Assembly: GCF_002105195.1 (NCBI RefSeq)
Contig: NZ_MUHU01000025.1
Location: 310,001 to 374,000 of the forward strand
Reading direction: 5' to 3'
Source of the DNA: Derxia lacustris
GTDB taxonomy: Bacteria; Pseudomonadota; Gammaproteobacteria; Burkholderiales; Burkholderiaceae_E
Length of the DNA stretch: 64,000 nt
This document shows positions 9,485 through 18,652 of this stretch, one piece after another; the stretch's first letter is position 1; each line of letters begins with the position of its first letter. The notes beneath the pieces were generated by a model. The model ran no database searches. It worked only from the letters and a program-made list of their open reading frames with translations, and was not told the DNA's origin. The position numbers and the translations under genes were made by a program.

Positions 9485-11109
9485 TTCGACAGCTCGGCAG
9501 TCGCCGGCAGATGTGCATCGGCATGCGCGGCGGCAATGCCGCGAAAACCGCTGGAGGCGCGCACCGACTTGCGCCGGGTGCTGGGCATTTCAGGCAGGCC
9601 GCGCGCCACATGAATCGCATAGCCGATCGCGAAGTAATACAGCCATTGCGTCGGCGGATGCAGATAGACGTAGTTCTGATAAAAGTGGAACGGCACCCCG
9701 ATGACCATGATGGCGAGCGCCACATGCACCTGGGCCCGGGTCTCGGGGCTCAATTGCGGATGGGCGCTGATCTTGAGGATTAGCGCAATCGTGGAAATCG
9801 GGATCAGGAAGAAGGTAATCATCCCGAGCAGCCCGAAATCCCAGAGCAGCGCCGCCGCCGTGGTCCAGTTGATGTTGAGCGGGTAATACTTGGCCGCCGC
9901 CTTGCCCATCGAAAAGGTTTCGGAAGCGCGGCTGGCAAAGATTCCATAACCGAGCCAGCGCCGCGGAATGTCGCCGCGCGCATCCTGATTCCAGAGTGCA
10001 ATCACCGCGGCACGCGACAATTCGCCGGTATTGACCGACACCTGATCGGGATTGAAGGCATAGGTGAGCGACTTGGTCATGCCGTCCGATTCGCTCGCGC
10101 CAGTCACTTCCTGATTCTTGGACCAGTACATGGCCTGATAGGCAAAGATGATGGCGAGCGCAAAGCCGCCGGCCGCCACCAGCATGTAGACGAATCGGAT
10201 CGGCTTCTTGCGCAGCGTGTCCCAGAAGGCGGCGGTCAGGCCCATCGGCAGAAAGGCGATTACCGCCTTCACTTCGCCGGCAAAGATGCAGGCGAGGCTG
10301 GTGCAAATGACGAGCGCGACAGCTGCAATGCGATGCACGCCCACGCGGTAGTAATTGGCCGCCAGATAGAGCGAGACCAGGCAATAGAGCACCAGGGTGG
10401 CATTCGAGCCGCCGCCAAACGGATCGCCGCCGAAGGTGCCGACGATGGAATCGAATTCGGAAGCGCCCTGAAGTCGCTGCGGCATGATGACGATGCGCTG
10501 GAATGCCACGAATGGCACCTGAATCAGCGAGCACCAGAACAATGCCTTCCAGGCCCAGGCGATGAATTTCTCACTCGCCATGCCGAGCGCCAGCACATAC
10601 ATCAGCGGCCAATAGCCGAAATAGGCCTTGATGCCGAGCAGCACCTGATCCATCGGCGCGCCGCCGACGACCGACGACACCAGCACCGTGACCGGAAACG
10701 CCGCCGCCACCAGCAGCACCACATTGGACAGCGTGGCGATCGGACCGCGACCGGGCCCGTCGCCGCTGCTGCCGCTGCGTTTGCGCTCGCGCGCGCCGGA
10801 CAGCAGCTCGATGGGAATGCGCACGCCCAGCACCACGCCGAGGCCGGCGGCCGGCCAGTAGGCATTGGGGCCGAGCGGCGTGAAATAGACCAGCACGCCC
10901 GAGAGAAACACGCTGTAGATGAGCAGTGCGCGCATCAGCGCCTCGATCGGCAGCGCGAACGCGAACATGCCGAGGATGGCGGCGAGCACCAGCACGGCCG
11001 GCTTGATGCCGGCCACCGCCACGACCAGCCCGTAGGCGGCCGCGAGCATGAGGGCCACGGTGCAGATCACCGTGGTCAGGGTGTTGGGGAATTCGAAGGT
11101 CTTCTTCAT
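9481..11109 (-). CDS. Wzy/O-antigen ligase-like EPS polymerase candidate
   Basis: A 542-residue polytopic membrane protein (about 10-12 hydrophobic segments) with a large soluble loop in the second half containing DARGDIPRRWLGYGIFASRASE. It matches the topology of O-antigen polymerase/ligase proteins, in which a periplasmic loop with arginines carries the active site. Given the Wzx-like flippase in the same operon, polymerisation of the repeat unit is the likely role, but sequence similarity within this group is low. ATG 11109 (MKKTFEFPNT) is chosen over a TTG ten codons upstream. The end overlaps the next glycosyltransferase by ATGA. Confidence 0.7.
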   Translation of the reverse strand: MKKTFEFPNTLTTVICTVALMLAAAYGLVVAVAGIKPAVLVLAAILGMFAFALPIEALMRALLIYSVFLSGVLVYFTPLGPNAYWPAAGLGVVLGVRIPIELLSGARERKRSGSSGDGPGRGPIATLSNVVLLVAAAFPVTVLVSSVVGGAPMDQVLLGIKAYFGYWPLMYVLALGMASEKFIAWAWKALFWCSLIQVPFVAFQRIVIMPQRLQGASEFDSIVGTFGGDPFGGGSNATLVLYCLVSLYLAANYYRVGVHRIAAVALVICTSLACIFAGEVKAVIAFLPMGLTAAFWDTLRKKPIRFVYMLVAAGGFALAIIFAYQAMYWSKNQEVTGASESDGMTKSLTYAFNPDQVSVNTGELSRAAVIALWNQDARGDIPRRWLGYGIFASRASETFSMGKAAAKYYPLNINWTTAAALLWDFGLLGMITFFLIPISTIALILKISAHPQLSPETRAQVHVALAIMVIGVPFHFYQNYVYLHPPTQWLYYFAIGYAIHVARGLPEMPSTRRKSVRASSGFRGIAAAHADAHLPATAELSK

Positions 11110-11202
11110 GAGGCCGTCCGTTGCCGAGCCAGGGAACAAGCGGTGGCAACCGCCGGCGACGGGGACGCGCTGCGGGCCGGGCTCCGCGGCGCGTCCCGGC
11201 GA

Positions 11203-12144
11203 TCAGAACTCGTTGAGCACCACGCCGACGATCTTGCAGCCGGTGTCGCGCAGGCTGGCGCTGAAATCGCGCAGCTGGGCGGCGGTCGTGCGGTCCTTGC
11301 GGGTCACGATGACCGCATGGCCGCAACGCGCCGCGATGGCGCGCGCATCCGAGCCAAAGGAGCCGGCCGGCGTGTCGAGCAGCACATACGAGAACTTGCT
11401 GACGAACTCGCGCAGCAGCAGCGAGAACGCGGGCCGCTCGATCAGTTCGAGCGGATTGGGCGGCGTGACGCCGACCGGCAGCAGCGCCAGGCTCGGAAAG
11501 CCGCGCACCTTGTGGATGACGTCGGCTTGCGTGCGGCCCGACAGCACGCCGGCCAGACCGATGCTCTTGGGGCTGGCGAACATCTCGTGCTGACGCGGCT
11601 TGCGGAAGTCGGCATCGACCAGGATGGTGCGGCGGCCGAGCTGGGCGAAGGCGATGGCCAGATTGCCGGCCACATAGCTGCGGCCCTCGCCCGGATTGGG
11701 GCTGACGATGGCGATCGGCACCTGCACCGACGGCTCGGACAGCGCGCCCGACAGCAGATGGCTGCGCACGCCGCGGATGGCTTCGGCGGCGGCCGTGAAC
11801 GGCGCGGTCGCGCAGACCAGCTCGGGCGCGAGGCCCGAATCGGCGCTGCTGTCATACGGATAGTGGAACTGGCGCGCGAGCGCATAGCGCACCACGTCGG
11901 CCGAGGCATAGCCCAGCTCGATCGCGGCCTCGCCGAAGCGGATGCCGCGCGTGCGCTGGTGCGACAGGATCTCGTTGATCTGGTCGGTGCTCAGCGCGGC
12001 GACTTCCTTGAGGATTTCGCCAAGCGGCCGGTCGCGGATCTCGGGCTCGGCCGGGGCCTGCTCGGGCACGGCGTCGCGCGCCACGATGGTCTCGACGCCC
12101 TGCTGGCCGCCCTCGGCGGGCGTGGGTCGCGTGTGGATGTTCAT
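11203..12144 (-). CDS. epsG: EpsG-type BY-kinase-like ATPase (chain-length partner)
   Basis: A 313-residue MinD/ParA-fold protein of the EpsG type. An N-terminal segment (about 40-100; LSTDQINEILSHQRTRGIRF) resembles the MshE/GspE N-terminal domain. The ATPase domain follows, with Walker A NPGEGRSYVAGN (152-156 GEGRS), Walker A' TILVDADFR (173-181) and Walker B YVLLDTPA. Two departures from classical bacterial tyrosine kinases are visible: Arg155 replaces the Walker A lysine, and the C terminus (VGVVLNEF) lacks a tyrosine cluster. It sits directly after the Wzz-like gene, as expected for a cytoplasmic partner controlling polymer length. Kinase activity is therefore uncertain. The symbol follows the methanolan-type eps nomenclature. 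Confidence 0.8.
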   Translation of the reverse strand: MNIHTRPTPAEGGQQGVETIVARDAVPEQAPAEPEIRDRPLGEILKEVAALSTDQINEILSHQRTRGIRFGEAAIELGYASADVVRYALARQFHYPYDSSADSGLAPELVCATAPFTAAAEAIRGVRSHLLSGALSEPSVQVPIAIVSPNPGEGRSYVAGNLAIAFAQLGRRTILVDADFRKPRQHEMFASPKSIGLAGVLSGRTQADVIHKVRGFPSLALLPVGVTPPNPLELIERPAFSLLLREFVSKFSYVLLDTPAGSFGSDARAIAARCGHAVIVTRKDRTTAAQLRDFSASLRDTGCKIVGVVLNEF

Positions 12145-12183
12145 GGGGTCTGAGTTCCTTGATCGTTTCGCGGGTGCTTGAGG

Positions 12184-13614
12184 TCAGCGGCCCAGCAGGC
12201 CCTTGCCCGATGCCCCGCCCGGCAGGGCGACGGCGGGCGAGCCCTGGAGGCGGGCGCTGGCCGGCGGCAGCACGCCGAGGATGGGCGCATCGACGAAGTC
12301 GGCGGCGTCGTAGACCGTGCGCACGCGGCGGTCCGACAGTTCGACCAGGATGGCCACGCACAGCGCCAGCAGCGCGCCGCCCACGACCGACACCAGGATG
12401 TTCAGGAACACCTTGGGCTTGGACGGGCGATCGGGAACGCTGGCGGCATTGAGCACGGTGGCATCGGTGATGCTGGCCTGGCTCTGGATGTTGCTTTCGG
12501 CGAAGCGTTGCAGCGCCATGTCGAAGACCTTCTGCGCGCTGTCGACTTCACGCGCCAGCACCGACAGGTCGTCGCGCTGACGGCCGAGTTCGAGCACCTT
12601 CTGGCGCTGGTTGTCGACGGCGCGGCGCATTTCGGCTTCGCGCTGTTCGCTGGCCTGGCTGGCGCTGCCCATGCTGCTCGACAGCGAGCGCAGTTCGCGT
12701 TCGAGGCTGTCGCGGGCGGCGGCCAGCTGGGCGGCGCGCAGCTGATAGGACGGATGGTTGGGGCCGTAGGCCTTGGCCACCTGATCCAGCTCGCTCTGGG
12801 CGCGGGCAACCTCGCCGCGCAGCTGGGTGATGATTCCGGAGGTGGCGATCTCGGGGATCGCGGCACCGGCACGGCCGCCCTGGGCCGCACGCGAACGCGC
12901 ATCGGCCGACGAGCCCTGGGCCAGCGAGAGTTGCGACGACAGCTCGGCCAGCCGCGCGCTCTCGATGTCGAGCCGCGCATCCGAAGCGGCGATCTTGTTC
13001 TCCTGCTGATAGGCCGACAGCTTGGACTGGGCGCGTTCGAGGTCGCCGCGCAGCGTCTTGAGCTGCTCGTTGAAGAACTCGGCGCTCTGGCGCGCCGGCT
13101 GGGTGCGCATCTGCGTGGTGAAGCCGCGATAGGCGTCGGCGTAACCGTTGGCGATCGCCGCGGCGGTTTCGGGATCGGGCCAGGTCACGCTCACGGTGAG
13201 CAGCTGGCTGTCCTTGGCGGCGGCCACGTCGGTGCGCCGGCCGAGCAGATCGGCGGCGAAGTCTTCGGGCGAACGCACATCGGTCGCGTCGGCCAGTTCC
13301 TGCTTGATGAGCGGTTCTTCAAGCAGGTTGAGCTTGCGCACCACCTGGGTGGCGATGCGCTTGCTTTGCAGGATCTGGGCTTGCGTGGCCATGTAGGTGG
13401 CCGCCAGCGCCGGCGTGACCATGGCCACCGAGGCGCCCGCGCCGCCGCCGAGCACATCGGCGCCCTTGGGATCGACCACGAAGTTGACCGAGGCGGTGTA
13501 CTGCTTCGGCATGATGAGCGACAGCACGGTGGTCACGCCGACGACGGTCGCGAACACCGCAACCGCGATGGTCCAGCGCGCGCGGATGACGGTGAGGAGT
13601 TGGAAAAAGTTCAT
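12184..13614 (-). CDS. epsF: EpsF-type chain-length determinant (Wzz/GumC family)
   Basis: A 476-residue polysaccharide co-polymerase. An N-terminal transmembrane helix (about 15-35) precedes a Wzz domain with MPKQYTASVNFVVDPKG. A long periplasmic coiled-coil region spans about 170-400. A second transmembrane helix (FLNILVSVVGGALLALCVAI) is preceded by the PDRPSKPKVF proline motif typical of this family. The short cytoplasmic tail is Gly/Ala-rich. Together with EpsE and EpsG it should form the envelope-spanning assembly and export machine. It starts 10 bp after epsE, implying co-translation. Confidence 0.88.
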   Translation of the reverse strand: MNFFQLLTVIRARWTIAVAVFATVVGVTTVLSLIMPKQYTASVNFVVDPKGADVLGGGAGASVAMVTPALAATYMATQAQILQSKRIATQVVRKLNLLEEPLIKQELADATDVRSPEDFAADLLGRRTDVAAAKDSQLLTVSVTWPDPETAAAIANGYADAYRGFTTQMRTQPARQSAEFFNEQLKTLRGDLERAQSKLSAYQQENKIAASDARLDIESARLAELSSQLSLAQGSSADARSRAAQGGRAGAAIPEIATSGIITQLRGEVARAQSELDQVAKAYGPNHPSYQLRAAQLAAARDSLERELRSLSSSMGSASQASEQREAEMRRAVDNQRQKVLELGRQRDDLSVLAREVDSAQKVFDMALQRFAESNIQSQASITDATVLNAASVPDRPSKPKVFLNILVSVVGGALLALCVAILVELSDRRVRTVYDAADFVDAPILGVLPPASARLQGSPAVALPGGASGKGLLGR

Positions 13615-13624
13615 GGCCTCGCTC

Positions 13625-14464
13625 TCAGAAGACGCTTTCGCGCACGTAGATCACGTCATCGGCCTGGATGACGGTGGTGGGGCCGACGCCGGGGACGTCG
13701 GTGGTGCGGCCATCGGCATCGCGGCGGGCAACCCGCACGCCGCGCTCGGTACCGCGCAGCGTGATGCCGCCGCCGGCCGAGATCGCCTGCTGCACGGTCA
13801 TGTTGCGTTCGAGGCGGAAGGCGCCCGGACGGTTGACCTCGCCATAGATGTAGAACAGCGGCGCGCGGCGCACGTAGACCACGTCGCCGGCCACCAGCTT
13901 CACGTCCTGCACCGGATTGGCGCCCGGCAGATAGCGGGCTTCCAGGTCGTAACCGGTGTTCTTGGTCGTGCCGTTCTCGGTACGGCTCAGCACCACCACG
14001 TCGGCCCCGGCCGGCGTCACGCCGCCAGCCACCGCGACGATATCGGAGAGGCTGTAGTCGAGATCGAGCGGATAGCGGCCCGGACGATTCACATTTCCCA
14101 GCACCGACACCAGATGCGAGCGGTACTCGGTGACGTTGACCAGCACCTGCGGCGCCTTCACGTACTGACCGTCCTGGAGCTTCTTCGCGATCAGCGCCTC
14201 GACCTGGCGCGGCGTCAGGTCACGCACGCTGATCTCGCCGATCAGCGGGAAGTTGACGGTGTCGAGACCGCTCACCCGGGCGTCGATCGACAGGTCGGGG
14301 TTCTGGAACACCACGATGCGCAGCAGGTCGCCCGAGCCGAGCAGGAAGCGCTCGTCCGCATGGGTCTGGGCCTGGCTTGCCGTCCCGAAACCGATTGCCA
14401 GAACGAGGAGGAACAAGCTCACCAGCCGGCTGGTGAAATCGCGATTGCGCATGGAAATTTGCAT
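13625..14464 (-). CDS. epsE: EpsE-type polysaccharide export protein (OPX/Wza family)
   Basis: A 279-residue periplasmic/outer-membrane export protein. After a signal sequence (SLFLLVLAIGFGTASQAQ) comes the poly-export domain (LLGSGDLLRIVVFQNPDLSI) and two SLBB-type repeats (VLGNVNRPGRYPLD and IYGEVNRPGAFRLE). No lipobox cysteine is visible, unlike classical Wza, which fits the EpsE/GumB-like branch lacking the large C-terminal helix. Translation may begin at the first ATG (14464) or at Met5; the upstream bases are pyrimidine-rich and show no Shine-Dalgarno motif. It lies 63 bp after the priming transferase gene. Confidence 0.88.
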   Translation of the reverse strand: MQISMRNRDFTSRLVSLFLLVLAIGFGTASQAQTHADERFLLGSGDLLRIVVFQNPDLSIDARVSGLDTVNFPLIGEISVRDLTPRQVEALIAKKLQDGQYVKAPQVLVNVTEYRSHLVSVLGNVNRPGRYPLDLDYSLSDIVAVAGGVTPAGADVVVLSRTENGTTKNTGYDLEARYLPGANPVQDVKLVAGDVVYVRRAPLFYIYGEVNRPGAFRLERNMTVQQAISAGGGITLRGTERGVRVARRDADGRTTDVPGVGPTTVIQADDVIYVRESVF

Positions 14465-14527
14465 GGGAAAGAGGAGTGGGTTGGACCTGCGATGGCGGAG
14501 CGCTCGTGGCAGCCCGCGACCGCAGCA

Positions 14528-15916
14528 TCAATAGGCGTTGGTGCGGTTGGTGAACACGGCCAGCGTCTTCCAGACGATGAACAGATCGAAACCGAGCGAC
14601 CAGCGCCGCAGGTATTCGAGGTCGTACTCGATCCGCGCCTGCATCTTGTCGAGGGTTTCGGTCTCGCCCCGGAAGCCATTGACCTGAGCCCAGCCCGTGA
14701 TGCCGGGCTTGACCTTGTGCCGAATCATGTAGCCCTTGATGAGCTTTCGGTACTGCTCGTTGTGTGCAACCGCGTGCGGACGCGGTCCGACGATGCTCAT
14801 CGTGCCGATCAGCACATTGAAGAATTGGGGCAGTTCGTCGAGCGACGTGCGGCGCAGGAAACCGCCGAACGGCGTGATGCGCTTGTCGTTGCGCTGCGCC
14901 TGCTTCACCTCGGCGCCGTTCTCGGTGACGGTCATGCTGCGGAACTTGAAGACCATGATCTCGCGCCCGTCCAGCCCGTAGCGGCGCTGGCGGAAGATGA
15001 CCGGACCGCGGCTGCTGAGCTTCACGCCGATGGCGACCGTGAGCAGGATCGGGCTGATCATGAGAATGATCAGACTCGCCAGCACGATGTCGCTGATGCG
15101 CTTGATGATGCCGTTCAGCCCGACGAAGGGCGTCTCGCACACGGCCAGCACCGGCACGCCGTTGATGTCGTCGATGCGCGCCTGGATCAGGTCGAACATG
15201 AAGATGTCGGGCACGAAGTAGATGGACGCGGTGGTGTCCTTCATCTCGTCGAGCAGCGCCAGCAGGCGCGGCTGATGCGCCATCGGCAGCGCGATGAACA
15301 CCGCCTCGATGGCGTTCTTCTTCACGTACTCGGCCACGGTGTCGATCGAGCCGAGCAGCGGGCCTTCCTCGAGCGGCGGCTGACGGTCGCCGGTGCGGTC
15401 GTCGAAGAAGCCCATGAACTGGAAGCCGAGCGTCGGCTCCTCGCGCAGGTTGCGCGCCAGCTTGCGACCTGAATCGTTGGCCGCGACGATCACCGACTTG
15501 CGGAAGCCGTCGATGGCGAGCAGCTGCGGCGTGAGGCGCGGAATGATGTTGTGCGCCGCATAGAGCGCCACCGGCGTGATCGCGAACCAGATCGCGAGCA
15601 TCAGCGGATCGAAGTGCCAGATGAAGCGCGTGGCCCAGCCGAAGAACAGCATCAGCCCGAAGGTGACGCACCAGCTTGCGCAGACCGACACCATCAGGCC
15701 GCGCTTGATCTTGCGCATCGAGACCTCGCCCGGGAAAGTGAGCGAGAACGCGATCATTGCCAGCACCAGTTCGGCACCGCCGAAATGCCGGCCCGCCAGC
15801 AATGCCGAGATGAGCAGGCTCAGCACGACGATCGTCGGTTCGACCGACATCCGGACCAGGCCGATGAACGACGCTCGACCGCGCGAAAACGCGACTTGTG
15901 GGCTCTGAAGGATCAT
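14528..15916 (-). CDS. Undecaprenyl-phosphate sugar phosphotransferase (WcaJ/EpsB-type, priming enzyme)
   Basis: A 462-residue polyisoprenyl-phosphate hexose-1-phosphate transferase that starts EPS repeat synthesis. There are about four N-terminal membrane helices, a CoA-binding-like nucleotide fold in the middle (VIVAANDSGRKLARNL), then a fifth membrane segment (DIVLASLIILMISPILL). The catalytic domain has KLSSRGPVIFRQRRYGLDG, FKFRSM, RRTSLDELPQFFNVL and SIVGPRPHA. These are the signatures of WcaJ-like enzymes that use UDP-glucose. The start at ATG 15916 (MILQSPQVAF) is preferred; longer frames run into the divergent promoter region. It is the first gene of the leftward operon. Confidence 0.9.
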   Translation of the reverse strand: MILQSPQVAFSRGRASFIGLVRMSVEPTIVVLSLLISALLAGRHFGGAELVLAMIAFSLTFPGEVSMRKIKRGLMVSVCASWCVTFGLMLFFGWATRFIWHFDPLMLAIWFAITPVALYAAHNIIPRLTPQLLAIDGFRKSVIVAANDSGRKLARNLREEPTLGFQFMGFFDDRTGDRQPPLEEGPLLGSIDTVAEYVKKNAIEAVFIALPMAHQPRLLALLDEMKDTTASIYFVPDIFMFDLIQARIDDINGVPVLAVCETPFVGLNGIIKRISDIVLASLIILMISPILLTVAIGVKLSSRGPVIFRQRRYGLDGREIMVFKFRSMTVTENGAEVKQAQRNDKRITPFGGFLRRTSLDELPQFFNVLIGTMSIVGPRPHAVAHNEQYRKLIKGYMIRHKVKPGITGWAQVNGFRGETETLDKMQARIEYDLEYLRRWSLGFDLFIVWKTLAVFTNRTNAY

Positions 15917-16207
15917 GGGTTCGTGGGGGCGTGCAGTTCGTTCACCATACTGGGATGGGCCTCTGGGCAACGCTTGAGGATGCACGACTAGTGCCATCCA
16001 GTTCAAACGTTCGGCCCCATGGGTTTCAAGGTCTGCCGCAGCCGACCATCAACCTGCAAGCATCCACCGTGCAACGGCTGTCGGGCTTTTCAATCGTCGA
16101 TTGGAGCGACAGGCGTGTAAATTCGGGCGCCGAAACGCCGCCCGTCCCTCCCGGTGGGCGCTTACGGTCAACGAAAGCACAGCCTGATGAAATCTCGGGG
16201 ACAGCCG
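15917..16207. promoter_or_regulatory. Divergent intergenic region between the EPS operon and epsL
   Basis: This 291-bp region must carry promoters for both the leftward EPS operon and the rightward epsL-like gene. I see AT-richer patches near 16085-16125 but no strong sigma70 -35/-10 pair, which would be compatible with an activator-dependent or alternative-sigma promoter. No regulator gene is adjacent. Confidence 0.45.
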
Positions 16208-17518
16208 ATGAACTCGCCCTCCGTGCCGCGCGGCCTCGTCCGCCTGGCAATTGCCACCGCCGCGCTGGGACCAGGCTGGTGCATCACAGCCCAATCGCAG
16301 GCGCTGGTGCCGTTCGATGCGACGCCCGAACGCACCGGCATCACCTACTCGGCCGGGATGACCGTCTCGTCCGACAACAACATCCTCCGGCTGCCCGACG
16401 GCGTAACGCCGAACGATCGCAACTCGTCGCTCGGCGCCAAGCGCGCCGACATCACCTACGCGCCCTATCTCGACGTGAATGCGCGCGCCAACGTGAGCCG
16501 CCAGCGCTTCGTGGTCGATGCCAACGTGCGCTACAACGCCTACCGCGACTACACCCAGTTCAACAGCACGCTGGTCAACGGCAGCGCCACCTGGTTTTGG
16601 CAGCTGGGCAACGAGTTCGACGGCACGCTCATCTATGGCCGCGACGAGACCCAGACCGCCATCGCGAACCAGTCGCAATCGCTGTCGGCGCTGGTCGCCG
16701 GGCTCAACCAGCTCCAGACCGACCGGCTCGACTTCGTCGGCAACTACCGGCCGCGCCCCGACCGCCGGCTGACGCTGAGCGCCGGTCACCGCGAGTCGAC
16801 CAACTCGTCGAGCTCGCTGCGCACCAACGACAACAAGATCTCCACCGTGGGCGTGCAGGCCGGTTACATCAACGGCCGCAACGACGACTTCTATCTGTAC
16901 GGCACGCTGACCGACGGGCAATACCCGAACCGGGTCATCCTGGTGACCGCGCCGATCGACAACAGTTACACCCAGCGCGAATTCGGCGCCGGCCTCATCT
17001 ACCGGCCCGGCGGCTTCACCGAAGCCCAGACCAGCATCGGCTGGGCCCGGCGCCATCACGATCAGGTGCCCGAGCGCGACTTCTGGGGCCCGGTCGCCTC
17101 GCTGACGCTGCGCTATCAGTTCACCGGCAAGCTGCGCGCCGAGCTGACCGGCGGGCGCAGCGTGAGCGGCACCGATGCCTACGACCGGGTCTATTCGCTG
17201 ACCTCGTCGCTCGACGGCAAGCTGAGCTACAGCGTCACGCCCAAGGTCACCGCCAATGTCGAGAGCATGTGGCGCCGCGACGATTACCGCGGCGATCCCA
17301 ACAGCATCCAGTCCAATCTCACCACCCGACCGGCGCGGCTCGACAACTCGCTCCAGCACACGCTGGGCCTGGACTGGCTGCCCTATGACCGCTGGCAGGT
17401 CGGCTTCCAGCTCCAGCGCGTCACGCGCAGCTCCAACCTGCTCAATACCGACGGCACGCCGCTGTACGACTACAAGGCCAATGTCGTGATGGTCACGACG
17501 CAGTACCGCTTCCGCTGA
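16208..17518 (+). CDS. epsL: EpsL-type outer-membrane beta-barrel protein
   Basis: A 436-residue exported protein. A cleavable signal peptide (GLVRLAIATAALGPGWC, cleaved near SQA) is followed by alternating-polarity strands such as FVVDANVRYNAYRDYTQFN. The chain ends QYRFR, close to the terminal-aromatic signal for BAM-mediated insertion. This matches EPS-locus EpsL/OMP_b-brl_2-type barrels, which may form or support the outer-membrane exit for the polymer. ATG 16208 was chosen because GGGGA lies just upstream. The gene diverges from the EPS operon and is convergent with the SLC13-type carrier, 9 bp away. Confidence 0.8.
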   Translation: MNSPSVPRGLVRLAIATAALGPGWCITAQSQALVPFDATPERTGITYSAGMTVSSDNNILRLPDGVTPNDRNSSLGAKRADITYAPYLDVNARANVSRQRFVVDANVRYNAYRDYTQFNSTLVNGSATWFWQLGNEFDGTLIYGRDETQTAIANQSQSLSALVAGLNQLQTDRLDFVGNYRPRPDRRLTLSAGHRESTNSSSSLRTNDNKISTVGVQAGYINGRNDDFYLYGTLTDGQYPNRVILVTAPIDNSYTQREFGAGLIYRPGGFTEAQTSIGWARRHHDQVPERDFWGPVASLTLRYQFTGKLRAELTGGRSVSGTDAYDRVYSLTSSLDGKLSYSVTPKVTANVESMWRRDDYRGDPNSIQSNLTTRPARLDNSLQHTLGLDWLPYDRWQVGFQLQRVTRSSNLLNTDGTPLYDYKANVVMVTTQYRFR

Positions 17519-17527
17519 TCGGCTGGC

Positions 17528-18652
17528 TCAGCCCAGCCCGGCCAGCCGGCACACCAGCGGCGCGAGCAGCAGCAGAAACGGCAGCGACCATGCGTGGAAC
17601 AGCCAGCCGCTGCCGTGGCGGCCGGCCAGCCTGAGCGCGATCAGATTGGCCAGCGAGCCGGGCGCCAGCCCGAAGCCGCCCACGTTGACCGCGATTGCAA
17701 GCGTTTGCCAGTCGTCCGTCAGCCGGGCCAGCAGCAGCGCCGCCGGCACATTGCTGATGAACTGCGACGTGGCGATGCCGAGCCAGTAGAGCCGCGCCGG
17801 CGCTTCGACCCCGAGTCCGGCAACGGCAGCGCGCACCGGCTCCAGCCCGGCCAGCAGGCCCAGATCCACGAACATCAGCGCGAAGACCAGGATCAGCCCC
17901 CAGTCGGCGCGCGCCAGCAGGCGCCGCCGCAGGAGCGCGAACAGCCCGATCACCAGCGCGCAGGCCAGCGGCGCGCGATGCAGATGGGTGAGCAGCAGAA
18001 ACGGCGGATAGAGCGCGAGCGCGCCGAACAGCAGCGGCCGGTCGAGCGCCGGCGCCGCGCGCCCCGCCGCGAGTGCCAGCCCCCTGCCCCTGAAAGCGAT
18101 TGCGGCCAGCGCCAGCAGCAGCGCGCAGGCCAGTGCCACCATCGGCAGCATCGCGAGCATGTAGGCGCCGAAGCCCACGCCGCTGCGCTGCCACAGGAAC
18201 AGATTCTGCGGATTGCCGATCGGCGTGAGCGCCGAGCCGGCATTGACCGCCAGCGCCTCGAACACCACCAGTCGCGCCACCGGCAACTGCGCCAGCCGGC
18301 CGAGCCCGAGCGTGAACGGCACCAGCACGAACAGCGCGACATCGTTGGTCAGCACGGTGGACAACAGCGCCGCCGCCGCGACCAGCCCGAGCGCCAGCGC
18401 ACGCTCGGTCGGCAGCCGCGCAATCAGCCGCTGGCCGGCCAGATGCAGCCCCTGACTCAGCTCGACGCCCTTGGTCAGCACCAGCAAGCCCGCCAGCGCG
18501 GCCAGCGTGTCCCAGTCGATCAGCCCGGGCCAGCGCGCGACCGGCAGCGTGCTGAGCCAGCCGAGCGCCGGCAGCGCCGCGAGCAGCGTCAGCAGCACCG
18601 GATCGCGCAGCAGCCGGCCCGCACTGCGCGCCAGGGCGCTCGGCGGCCGCAT
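17528..18652 (-). CDS. SLC13/DASS (ArsB-NhaD superfamily) anion transporter
   Basis: A 374-residue polytopic membrane protein of the ion-transporter superfamily. The two internally repeated substrate/ion-site motifs are visible as VLTNDVALFVLVPFTLG in the first half and ISNVPAALLLA in the second, typical of DASS and ArsB/NhaD carriers. It probably moves a small anion (dicarboxylate, sulfate or similar) with Na+ or H+; the substrate cannot be read. It is somewhat short for the family (usually 420-480 residues). The ATG overlaps the rep stop codon by one base (TGATG), so it is translationally coupled to the helicase, with no obvious functional link. Confidence 0.75.
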   Translation of the reverse strand: MRPPSALARSAGRLLRDPVLLTLLAALPALGWLSTLPVARWPGLIDWDTLAALAGLLVLTKGVELSQGLHLAGQRLIARLPTERALALGLVAAAALLSTVLTNDVALFVLVPFTLGLGRLAQLPVARLVVFEALAVNAGSALTPIGNPQNLFLWQRSGVGFGAYMLAMLPMVALACALLLALAAIAFRGRGLALAAGRAAPALDRPLLFGALALYPPFLLLTHLHRAPLACALVIGLFALLRRRLLARADWGLILVFALMFVDLGLLAGLEPVRAAVAGLGVEAPARLYWLGIATSQFISNVPAALLLARLTDDWQTLAIAVNVGGFGLAPGSLANLIALRLAGRHGSGWLFHAWSLPFLLLLAPLVCRLAGLG

